The translations under genes were made by a program, and so were the position numbers. 42,896 nt of DNA, from NCBI GenBank assembly GCA_024762475.1, contig JANTHJ010000015.1:1-42896 (forward strand), written 5' to 3'. The notes under the pieces were generated by a model that was given only the letters and a program-made list of their open reading frames with translations, had not been told where the DNA came from and ran no database searches. Origin of the DNA: Chromatiales bacterium. GTDB lineage: Bacteria > Pseudomonadota > Gammaproteobacteria > Chromatiales > Chromatiaceae. This document shows positions 27,727-34,800 of the stretch, piece by piece; position 1 is the first letter of the stretch; every line of letters starts with the position of its first letter.

Positions 27727-29080
27727 CCAGGGCGTCCCCCCGGCGCAGGCGGATATGCCACAGGCTGCCGTCGGCCGGGAGCAATGTGCCGAGCTCGCGC
27801 AGGCTGCGTACCCGCTGCCGGTTCACCTCGAAGATCACATCTCCCTCACGCAGGCCGGCCTTCCAGGCCGGGGAGTCGGCTTCGACCGTGCCCACGGCGA
27901 TGCCGTGGCGGGCGCCCAGCGGAGACTGGTCGCGTGTCTGGCCGAGGCGGGCGCCTGCCAGCAGTGGGGAGATCTCGGCCCCTGGCACGAAACCCTGGTA
28001 TGGGTCTGCGATACGTACCTGCACCTGCCGCGCTTTGCCGTTGCGCAGTACCTCGAGATCCAGCACCTGACCGATACGGGCCACGCCCAGGCGGCTGAGC
28101 AGATCGTTGGCACTGGCGACCTCATGGTCGTACACCCGGGTGATGACATCGCCCTCGCGCAGGCCGGCGCGTTCGGCCGCCGAGCCGGGCGCCACCGCCG
28201 CGACCACGGCACCGCGAGGACGTTTCAGACCGAGCGCGTGGGCCAGGTCGCCGCTGAGATTCTGCACGCTGATACCCAGTGCGCCGCGGCGCACCCTGCC
28301 GAAGCGGACGATCTGGCGCATCACCTCATGGGCGAGATTGGCGGGGATGGCGAAGCCGATGCCGACATTGCCCCCGCCCGGTGCCAGGATCGCGGTGTCG
28401 ATCCCAACGAGGCGGCCGCGCAGGTCCACCAATGGCCCTCCCGAGTTGCCGGGGTTGATCGAGGCGTCGGTCTGGATGAAGTTCTCGTAACCCTCGATGC
28501 CCAGGCCGCTGCGCCCCAGGGCACTGACGATGCCGGAGGTGACCGTCTGGCTCAGGCCGAAGGGGCTGCCGATGGCGACCACGAAGTCTCCCACCCGCAG
28601 CCTGTCCGAGTCCCCCCACGGCAGGGCGGTCAGGTCTTCCGCCGGTATCTGCAGTACCGCGATGTCCATCTCGGGATCTCTTCCCAGCAGGCGGGCCTCG
28701 AAGCTGCGGCCATCCTTCAGGGTCACACGGATCTGATCCGCCTCGTCGATGACATGGTTGTTGGTGAGCACGTAGCCCTTGCTCGCATCCACGATCACGC
28801 CGGAGCCGAGGCTCTGGGTTTCCTGGGAGCGCGGCCGATGGGGTGCCTCCTCGAAGAACCAGCGGAAGAAGGGATCGTCCAGCAGGGGATGGCGACCGAG
28901 GCGACTGCGCTTGCTGGTGGAGATATTGACCACCGCCGGGGTGACCTTCTCCAGCATCGGCGCCAGACTGGGTATGGGCTGGTCATCCACCGCGGGGGGA
29001 ATGGCGGCGCAGGCACTGGTCACCGTGAGCACGGTTAGGATGAGAACGAGGCGGGCGAGGCGGATCATGGAGTTTTTCAT
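27707..29080 (-). CDS. DegP/DegQ-type periplasmic serine protease with two PDZ domains
   Basis: Trypsin-like quality-control protease of 457 residues. The signal peptide (about 1-25) ends T-S-A-C-A-A; the Cys context is not a good lipobox, so type I cleavage is more likely. The catalytic triad is complete: H109 (T-N-N-H-V-I), D139 (P-E-M-D-I-A-V-L) and S213 (N-P-G-N-S-G-G-P). Two PDZ domains follow (A-E-R-A-G-L-R-E-G-D-V-I and P-A-W-K-A-G-L-R-E-G-D-V-I). The length is closer to DegQ than DegP. ATG 29080 is used, with ATG 29068 as alternative; neither has a strong ribosome-binding site. An element remnant lies about 45 bases upstream. Confidence 0.94.
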   Translation of the reverse strand: MKNSMIRLARLVLILTVLTVTSACAAIPPAVDDQPIPSLAPMLEKVTPAVVNISTSKRSRLGRHPLLDDPFFRWFFEEAPHRPRSQETQSLGSGVIVDASKGYVLTNNHVIDEADQIRVTLKDGRSFEARLLGRDPEMDIAVLQIPAEDLTALPWGDSDRLRVGDFVVAIGSPFGLSQTVTSGIVSALGRSGLGIEGYENFIQTDASINPGNSGGPLVDLRGRLVGIDTAILAPGGGNVGIGFAIPANLAHEVMRQIVRFGRVRRGALGISVQNLSGDLAHALGLKRPRGAVVAAVAPGSAAERAGLREGDVITRVYDHEVASANDLLSRLGVARIGQVLDLEVLRNGKARQVQVRIADPYQGFVPGAEISPLLAGARLGQTRDQSPLGARHGIAVGTVEADSPAWKAGLREGDVIFEVNRQRVRSLRELGTLLPADGSLWHIRLRRGDALVTLVAR

Positions 29081-29122
29081 GGGTACGGAGTCTGGCCCGG
29101 TTGGCCGTCACAGGACAAGCCG

Positions 29123-29156
29123 AGGAAGCGCCGATCGATTCGCAACACGGCATCTC
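29123..29156. repeat. Left-end fragment of the dispersed ~200-bp element (copy C)
   Basis: GAGGAAGCGCCGATCGATTC, then GCAACACGGCATC, matches the first 34 or so bases of copy A with few differences, after which similarity stops. No matching right end was found nearby. It lies between the DegQ-type gene's start codon and the hsp20 terminator. Confidence 0.6.
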
Positions 29157-29190
29157 ATGGCACCGGAATGCCAGGTCCGGCAGCGCCAGG

Positions 29191-29216
29191 AAAAATCCCC
29201 GCCAAGCGGCGGGGAT
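29191..29216 (-). terminator. Rho-independent terminator of hsp20
   Basis: On the minus strand ATCCCCGCC and GGCGGGGAT (29195-29203 and 29208-29216) form a perfect 9-bp stem with a 4-base loop, followed by a run of T's (A's at 29191-29195 on the plus strand). It lies about 20 bases after the hsp20 stop codon and should isolate hsp20 from the DegQ-type gene. Confidence 0.85.
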
Positions 29217-29236
29217 CGGTTGGCGAGGCCACCCGG

Positions 29237-29752
29237 TCAGGCGGCGTCGGCCTCTTCCTTCTGCTGCGCTGTCCCAGTTTGGACCCGATCGGCCTGACCC
29301 TCGATCAGCTTGCCTTCCTTCTGGGTCTCGGCGGTGCGGATCTCGATGCGCCGGGGTTTCATGGACTCGGGCAGCTCGCGCACCAGCTCGATATGCAGCA
29401 GCCCGTCCTTGACCTCGGCGCCGGTCACCTTGACATGGTCGGCGAGCTGGAAGACCCGCTCGAAGGCCTGCTGGGAGATACCCCGATACAGGTACTTGCG
29501 GTCCTCCTCCTGCGCTTCCTTGCGCCGCCCGGCGACGCGCAGCCGGTTGTCCTTGACCTCGATCTCCAGATCCTCCGGCCGGAAGCCCGGAACGGCCATG
29601 CTGATCCGGTAGTGATCCTCGCCGGTCAGCTCGATGTCATAGGGCGGCCAGCCGCCCTCACTGTCCATCCGGCGCGCCGCCTCGAGCGCATCGGTCAGGC
29701 GGTCGAAACCGATGGCAGTGCGAAACAGGGGTGAGAAATCGAATGCGGTCAT
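29237..29752 (-). CDS. Small heat-shock protein Hsp20 (IbpA-like)
   Basis: Holdase chaperone of the alpha-crystallin family, 171 residues. It begins M-T-A-F-D-F-S-P-L-F-R-T-A-I-G-F-D-R-L, the IbpA/HspA class N-terminus. The alpha-crystallin domain (about 38-135) includes the conserved A-V-P-G-F and D-N-R-L-R-V-A-G-R, and the C-terminal anchor I-E-I follows in P-R-R-I-E-I-R. A longer than usual Gln/Glu-rich tail ends the protein. ATG 29752 has AAGGAGG eight bases upstream. A heat-shock-like promoter and a leader hairpin lie upstream and a strong terminator downstream, so it is a single-gene unit. Confidence 0.95.
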   Translation of the reverse strand: MTAFDFSPLFRTAIGFDRLTDALEAARRMDSEGGWPPYDIELTGEDHYRISMAVPGFRPEDLEIEVKDNRLRVAGRRKEAQEEDRKYLYRGISQQAFERVFQLADHVKVTGAEVKDGLLHIELVRELPESMKPRRIEIRTAETQKEGKLIEGQADRVQTGTAQQKEEADAA

Positions 29753-29785
29753 GATCTCGTCCTCCTTTTCCACGATGTCTGTCTT

Positions 29786-29806
29786 GGGGAGGATCGGGTC
29801 CTCCCC
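29786..29806 (-). promoter_or_regulatory. Leader hairpin in the hsp20 5' UTR
   Basis: GGGGAGGA (29786-29793) and TCCTCCCC (29799-29806) form a perfect 8-bp stem with a 5-base loop in the predicted hsp20 leader. The UCCUCC of the transcript can instead pair with the GGAGGA of the ribosome-binding site about 20-30 bases downstream, so two exclusive structures are possible. Thermosensor function is a guess. Confidence 0.5.
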
Positions 29807-29817
29807 GATCGCCTTTC

Positions 29818-29845
29818 AGGTGAGGACGACGAATAAAATTTCAAG
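29818..29845 (-). promoter_or_regulatory. Sigma32-like heat-shock promoter of hsp20
   Basis: On the minus strand CTTGAAA (29845-29839) is a perfect match to the sigma32 -35 element. After 13 bases CCTCACCT (29825-29818) matches the -10 CCCCATNT at most positions. It ends about 65 bases before the hsp20 start codon and just downstream of the preceding gene's stop, the expected place. Confidence 0.65.
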
Positions 29846-29850
29846 CCCGA

Positions 29851-30087
29851 TCAGAGCCAGCGCACCAGGTAGTAGATGCGTTGCGACTCGGAGGAGACCG
29901 AGGGGCCGTAGACCAGGGCCGGATGCAGGTTCCTGTCCGGGTCTGCCTGTTCGAGCGCGGCGGCCTCGCTGTCCAGAATCTTTACGCAGGCCTCCGGATA
30001 GCGCTTGCGGTTGGTGCGCGGCGTCTTGATCAGTGCCCAGCGCTCGGCCAGCGCGGTGGATTCGGGGTCGACGATTACATGTGCCAT
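29851..30087 (-). CDS. Small hypothetical protein (78 aa)
   Basis: Unrecognised 78-residue soluble protein, M-A-H-V-I-V-D-P-E-S-T-A-L onward, with a central basic patch (T-P-R-T-N-R-K-R-Y-P-E-A-C) and a C-terminal S-E-S-Q-R-I-Y-Y-L-V-R-W-L. Composition and codon use resemble real coding sequence. It is divergent from pdxH with 72 bases between starts, and its stop lies six bases from the hsp20 promoter. The frame remains open further upstream, but that is antisense to pdxH. Confidence 0.65.
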   Translation of the reverse strand: MAHVIVDPESTALAERWALIKTPRTNRKRYPEACVKILDSEAAALEQADPDRNLHPALVYGPSVSSESQRIYYLVRWL

Positions 30088-30122
30088 CGCGTCATTGTAG
30101 CCGTTCGGCCGGTCTTCGGGAG

Positions 30123-30128
30123 TAGAAT
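30123..30128 (+). promoter_or_regulatory. Possible -10 box upstream of pdxH
   Basis: TAGAAT at 30123-30128 lies 32 bases before the pdxH start. No good -35 at 16-18 bases spacing is visible, so this is tentative. A similar TAGAAT (7409-7414) precedes orn. Confidence 0.3.
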
Positions 30129-30159
30129 GGGCGTTTCCGATTCGAGCAGCCGTGACCCC

Positions 30160-30795
30160 ATGGACATAGCCGACCTGCGTCGCGAATACATGTATGCCGG
30201 GCTGTCCAGGGACGACCTGGATCCCGACCCCATCGTCCAGTTCGAGCGCTGGTTCCGCGATGCCCGCGACAACGGCCTGGACAACCCCAACGCCTTCAGC
30301 CTGGCCACTGCGGGCAAGGACTGCATGCCGTCGCTGCGCACCGTGCTGCTCAAGGCCTTCGATCAGCAGGGTTTCGTCTTCTATACCAACTACGGCAGCC
30401 GCAAGGCCCGCGAGATCGAGGCCAACCCGCGTGCTGCGATGCTCTTTCATTGGCTCGAGTTCGATCGCCAGGTGAAGGTGCAGGGGACGGTCTCGCGCGT
30501 CAGTGCCGCCGAGTCGCTGCGCTATTTCAGCAGCCGCCCACGGGGTAGTCAGATCGGTGCCTGGTGCTCCAACCAGAGCAGCCCCATCGGTTCGCGCACC
30601 CTGCTCGATCAGGCGTTCGAATCGATGAAGCGCAAGTTCGGAGAGGGCAAGATCCCGCTGCCCGATTTCTGGGGCGGCTATCGTATCGAGCCATTGCGCA
30701 TCGAGTTCTGGCAGGGGCGGGAGAACCGTCTCCACGACCGCTTCGAATATCAACGCGGCGCCGATGGCTGGACCATCCAGCGCCTGGCACCTTGA
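30160..30795 (+). CDS. pdxH: Pyridoxamine/pyridoxine 5'-phosphate oxidase
   Basis: FMN enzyme that makes pyridoxal 5'-phosphate, 211 residues. It begins M-D-I-A-D-L-R-R-E-Y and contains P-N-A-F-S-L-A-T, P-S-L-R-T-V-L-L-K, F-V-F-Y-T-N-Y-G-S-R-K, F-H-W, R-P-R-G-S-Q-I-G-A-W and the C-terminal R-I-E-P-L-R-I-E-F-W-Q-G-R-E-N-R-L-H-D-R signature. The HAD-type hydrolase gene follows after 10 bases, suggesting co-transcription. Confidence 0.97.
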   Translation: MDIADLRREYMYAGLSRDDLDPDPIVQFERWFRDARDNGLDNPNAFSLATAGKDCMPSLRTVLLKAFDQQGFVFYTNYGSRKAREIEANPRAAMLFHWLEFDRQVKVQGTVSRVSAAESLRYFSSRPRGSQIGAWCSNQSSPIGSRTLLDQAFESMKRKFGEGKIPLPDFWGGYRIEPLRIEFWQGRENRLHDRFEYQRGADGWTIQRLAP

Positions 30796-30805
30796 GACCT
30801 ATTAC

Positions 30806-31525
30806 GTGAGCACCTTGGCCTTCGATGTCTACGGCACCCTGATCGACACCCAGGGCGTGGTGGGGGCGTTGCAGGGACTGATCGGCGAGCGGGCGCCGGC
30901 GTTTGCCCTGGCCTGGCGCGAGAAGCAGCTGGAGTACTCGTTCAGGCGGGGACTGATGCAACACTATGTCGATTTCGCCACCTGCACCGCCCAGGCGCTG
31001 GATTACTGCTGCCAGTCACAGAGGCTGACGTTGTCGGCCGCCGAGCGGGAGTCGCTGCTCGCCACCTACAAGACCCTGCCCGCCTTCGATGACGTTCCCG
31101 AGGCGTTGCGCCAGCTGGAGACCTCGGGTCTGCGGCTGTTCGCCTTCTCCAACGGCACGCGCGAGGCGGTCGAACTGCTGCTGCAGAGTGCAGGAATCCG
31201 GGACTATTTCGTCGGCGTAGTCAGTGTCGACGACCTGCGATCGTTCAAGCCGAACCCGGCGGTGTATTGCCATTTTCTGCGCCAGGCCGGGGCCACCGAC
31301 GAGGACGCCTGGCTGATCTCCGGCAACCCCTTCGATGTGATCGGCGCCCGCTCGGCGGGGATGCACGCCGCTTGGGTGCGGCGCGACCCCGCGGCGGTGT
31401 TCGATCCCTGGGGGATCGAGCCGGACATGACCGTGGGGGATCTGCGCGAACTGGCGCAGCGGCTCACCACCACCCTTCAATCCTCCGATCCCCATTCGCG
31501 CCAGCCGCCGAGCAAAGGAAAATAG
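30806..31525 (+). CDS. HAD-family hydrolase, haloacid dehalogenase type II-like
   Basis: A 239-residue HAD phosphatase/dehalogenase. Nucleophile D7 lies in F-D-V-Y-G-T-L-I-D, followed by F-S-N-G-T (motif II), the Lys of F-K-P-N-P-A-V-Y (motif III) and I-S-G-N-P-F-D-V-I-G-A (motif IV). The F-D-V-Y-G-T start and the K-P-x4-Y pattern favour the L-2-haloacid dehalogenase subgroup, but the substrate cannot be told. Translation starts at GTG 30806; codons upstream overlap pdxH. The last 16 residues are unlike the family and lie in a 49-base overlap with the convergent addA-like gene. Confidence 0.88.
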   Translation: MSTLAFDVYGTLIDTQGVVGALQGLIGERAPAFALAWREKQLEYSFRRGLMQHYVDFATCTAQALDYCCQSQRLTLSAAERESLLATYKTLPAFDDVPEALRQLETSGLRLFAFSNGTREAVELLLQSAGIRDYFVGVVSVDDLRSFKPNPAVYCHFLRQAGATDEDAWLISGNPFDVIGARSAGMHAAWVRRDPAAVFDPWGIEPDMTVGDLRELAQRLTTTLQSSDPHSRQPPSKGK

Positions 31526-34500
31526 AGCGCCAGGCGGATCGGCCCCTCCTCCAGGGCACGCATCAGGCGTCCGTAGTTCTCCAGCTGTGCCCGATAGCGT
31601 TCCTGTTCGTTGTCCAGGAAGCCTTCGAGCTCACCGCCCTGATGATCGCCGGTCTTGTAGTCGATGATCCAGCGGATACCGTCGGCGACAAAGGTGCGGT
31701 CGATCACGAAGTGCCCCGGCTGACCCTGTTCGTCCAGGCCGGTCAGAGCGAGTTCGCACGCCGCGTGGGGATGGGCCTGGAGGATCCAGCGTCCGCGCTC
31801 GTCGCAGAGCGTCCGTTGCAGTGACCGATGGACCTTGTCGGCGGCCTCATCCATGGCCTCGGGATCGACCCCCAGCCCTGCCAGGGCGGTGCGGAAGGCG
31901 GGCATCAGGGCATCGATGCGCGCTGTCGGCCAATGGTCCGACCCGTCTTTGGCGATGCGTTCCAGGTAGCGGTGGACCAGGGTGCCGACATGGCGCGCCG
32001 TATCGCCGGCCCATTCGAAATCGATCGCAGCGGTCGCCGCTGGCGGGGTCTGCTCTGCTGGCGGGGCAGGCGCCAGCACCAGCTGCCAGTCGGCCGGCAG
32101 GCGCGACTCCTTGCGCGGCGCCAGGACGCCAGTGCGTCGGGCGGTCCGCTCGCCGGGCGGCGTCAGCGACTCGAACGCCGCTGCCACGGCAGGCCAGAGG
32201 GCGGCCAGGAGGGATCCGGTTGGTGCCCGCGGTGTCTCGCCGTCCTTGTTGCGTGCAAAGGCGGCGTGCCCAAGCAGATGCAATCGCTCCCGGGCGCGGG
32301 TCGTGGCGACATACAGCAGGCGTTGCTGCTCGTAGGCCTCCTTCTGCTGGTCGATCCATCGCAGGTAGGCCACGATGGGTTCGTCATCCTGTTGCGTGCC
32401 CTTGATGGGTGCGAGCAGCAATTCCGGGTCGCCATCCGGTCCCGGCACCTCGTGCCAGTAGAGCAGCTCGTTGCGGTTGCCGCCGGTGCGCCGGCCCAAT
32501 CCGGGCAGAATCACGGTCTCGAACTCCAGACCCTTGGACTGGTGCATGGTCATCAGCTGGATCTGGGTGCCCGCCTCGCTGTCGGGCGGGGCATAGAGGC
32601 CGCGCAGCGCCTCGTCCAGGCCGCCGAGGTCTGCGATTCCCAGCGGCGTCTGCTGGGCCTCGAGCAGATCGAAACAGGCCTGGGCATCGTCCCGGTGGCC
32701 AACCGCCGTGCCGCCCAGGGCCAGCCAGATGGCCTCGACCCAGTCCCGCAGCGGGCGACGCGAGCGGGCGGGAAGTTCCGGCTCGAGCTCCTGCCGCAGC
32801 CGGGCCAATCGGGCCTGGCCGTCAGGCGAGAGACGGTCGCAGGCCGAGGTGTCCCGGACCCGCGACCAGAGGGGATCGGGCGCCCCCTCGCACAGGGTGG
32901 CGATATCCTCGAAGCCCAGGCCCACCAGCGGTGAGCGCAGCAGGCTCAGCCAGGCGAGCCGGTCCGCGGGATGCAACAGTGCCCGGGCCAGGCTGTAGAT
33001 GTCCTGGACCGTGGGCCGGTCTGCCAGGGGTGTGGCCTGAACGGCCTGAAAGCGCAGCCCGGCCTCTGTCAGGGCCCGTGCGATGGCCGGCATGTGGCTG
33101 CGCGCGCGTACCAGGATGGCGATACGGCCGTCGGGATCGGCCTGCAGGCTCGTCTGCACGATCTCGACCACCCGTTGCGCTTCATGCTCCGGATCGTCTT
33201 CGGCGCAGGGATGGATCTGCACCGCGGGCCCGGGCAAGGGGTCGTGGATGGCCTGCGAAGGCGCATACGGCATGCCGCCGAGGGTCAGGTCGGTGAGCGG
33301 CGGGAAGATACCACCGAAGGCCTGGTTGACCCAGTCCACGATACCGGCCTGGGAGCGGAAGTTCATCGTCAGGCGCAACGGTTCGAGCGCGACATCCCCG
33401 ATGCCGGTTTCGAAGGCCTGCAGAAACAGCCCGACCTCGGCCTTGCGGAAGCGGTAGATCGATTGCATCGGGTCGCCGACCAGGAACAGGCTGCGTCCAT
33501 CGCCGGGCACCCAGCCCTCGGTGAGTCGTTCGAGCAGTCGGTACTGACCGCTGGAGGTGTCCTGGAACTCGTCCACCAGCAGATGGGTGATACGGTGGTC
33601 CAGCCTCAATGCGACCTCGCTGGGCGTGCCCGGCTCACCCAGTGCCCGCAGGGCCCGCTGTTGGACCTCGACGAAGTCCAGGCGGCCCTCTTCCTGAAAC
33701 ACCAGTACCAGCTGCGCGGCCGCATCCAGCAGGACCATGCCCAGCGCATCCAAGAGTCGTCGCTGTTCCTGACCCAGGGCGCGGGCGGGCAGTTTGCGGA
33801 CCGCATGCAGCTGTTCCACCAGGCCAGGGGTTTCGGTGAGTTCGGTGATCAGCGCCGAGAGTTCGGCCTTGGCGTCCTTCTGCTCCGGGGGAAGGCCCAG
33901 GTTCTTGTTCAGTCCCCGCGGTGAGCGGGGGCCCCCCTTGTCGGTGAGCACCAGTTGCGTCAGACCCTGCCAGCGGGGCAGGTCCTCCCAATGCGGGCCG
34001 GGCGGCGCGACCTGCCCCTCGCAGCAGGCCAGGGCGATGTGGCGCTTCTCCTCCGGCAACCGTTCCGCGGCCTCGCCCGCCAGCCGGGCCAACTGCGAGA
34101 GCCGTGACGGGCCGATCAGATCCGCCAGCGCGCCCAGGTGTCCCTCGACCTGGTGGCGCAGCGCGGCCTCCACCGCCTCGCTCTCCGGGGTCTCCAGTAT
34201 GTGGGGCAGCCATTGATCCCGCCTCGCCAGCATGCCGGTGAGCAGTTCCTCGAGCAGACCGAGCTGGCTGTCCAGGTGACGCAGCACCTCCGCCAAGGCG
34301 GCGCCCGGACCCGATTCGTCGAGGCGGGCGAGGCTGGCACGCGCTGCCTGGCGGTACAGCGCCTGTGCGTTCTCCTCGGTCAGCGGGGGGGCGCCCAGCT
34401 CGCTCAATACCGGGAGTTGACGGGCCAGCGAGGCGCACAGGCTGTCGAAGGTCAGCACGCGCAGGCGGTTGGGATTGTCGCGCAGCGACCAGTCGTGCGC

Positions 34501-34800
34501 CTGGTCACGTGCCAGGGCGGCCCGGGCGAGTTCCCAAGTGGCGCGTTCGTGTCCTTTGTCCGGCGGCGGCCGCGTTGCCCTGTCCAGGGCGGCCAGGATG
34601 CGGTTGCGCATCTCTGCTGCAGCCTTGCGGGTAAAGGTGATGGCAATGATCTCTTCGGGCTCGGCCACGCTGGCCAGCAGGCGCAGAAAGCGCTGGGTCA
34701 GCAGTTCGGTCTTGCCCGAGCCCGCCGGTGCCTGGACGATGAAGGAGCTGCGCGGGTCGAGGGCGCGTTGCCGTTGGGCTGCATCGCTCACCGGGTTCAT
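31477..34800 (-). CDS. AddA-like UvrD-family helicase/exonuclease
   Basis: A 1107-residue superfamily 1 helicase with a C-terminal nuclease domain. Walker A is A-P-A-G-S-G-K-T-E (K30), motif II is L-L-V-D-E-F-Q-D-T-S near 406-413, and A-I-T-F-T-R-K-A-A-A-E-M (motif Ia) and M-T-M-H-Q-S-K-G-L-E-F-E (motif V) are present. The nuclease core has I-I-D-Y-K-T-G near 1042-1048 and the end P-L-L-G-G-W-R-E-W is conserved. It is probably the motor of a double-strand-break end-processing complex with the upstream gene, which it overlaps by four bases (ATGA). RecBCD plays this role in enterics. Confidence 0.9.
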   Translation of the reverse strand: MNPVSDAAQRQRALDPRSSFIVQAPAGSGKTELLTQRFLRLLASVAEPEEIIAITFTRKAAAEMRNRILAALDRATRPPPDKGHERATWELARAALARDQAHDWSLRDNPNRLRVLTFDSLCASLARQLPVLSELGAPPLTEENAQALYRQAARASLARLDESGPGAALAEVLRHLDSQLGLLEELLTGMLARRDQWLPHILETPESEAVEAALRHQVEGHLGALADLIGPSRLSQLARLAGEAAERLPEEKRHIALACCEGQVAPPGPHWEDLPRWQGLTQLVLTDKGGPRSPRGLNKNLGLPPEQKDAKAELSALITELTETPGLVEQLHAVRKLPARALGQEQRRLLDALGMVLLDAAAQLVLVFQEEGRLDFVEVQQRALRALGEPGTPSEVALRLDHRITHLLVDEFQDTSSGQYRLLERLTEGWVPGDGRSLFLVGDPMQSIYRFRKAEVGLFLQAFETGIGDVALEPLRLTMNFRSQAGIVDWVNQAFGGIFPPLTDLTLGGMPYAPSQAIHDPLPGPAVQIHPCAEDDPEHEAQRVVEIVQTSLQADPDGRIAILVRARSHMPAIARALTEAGLRFQAVQATPLADRPTVQDIYSLARALLHPADRLAWLSLLRSPLVGLGFEDIATLCEGAPDPLWSRVRDTSACDRLSPDGQARLARLRQELEPELPARSRRPLRDWVEAIWLALGGTAVGHRDDAQACFDLLEAQQTPLGIADLGGLDEALRGLYAPPDSEAGTQIQLMTMHQSKGLEFETVILPGLGRRTGGNRNELLYWHEVPGPDGDPELLLAPIKGTQQDDEPIVAYLRWIDQQKEAYEQQRLLYVATTRARERLHLLGHAAFARNKDGETPRAPTGSLLAALWPAVAAAFESLTPPGERTARRTGVLAPRKESRLPADWQLVLAPAPPAEQTPPAATAAIDFEWAGDTARHVGTLVHRYLERIAKDGSDHWPTARIDALMPAFRTALAGLGVDPEAMDEAADKVHRSLQRTLCDERGRWILQAHPHAACELALTGLDEQGQPGHFVIDRTFVADGIRWIIDYKTGDHQGGELEGFLDNEQERYRAQLENYGRLMRALEEGPIRLALYFPLLGGWREWGSED

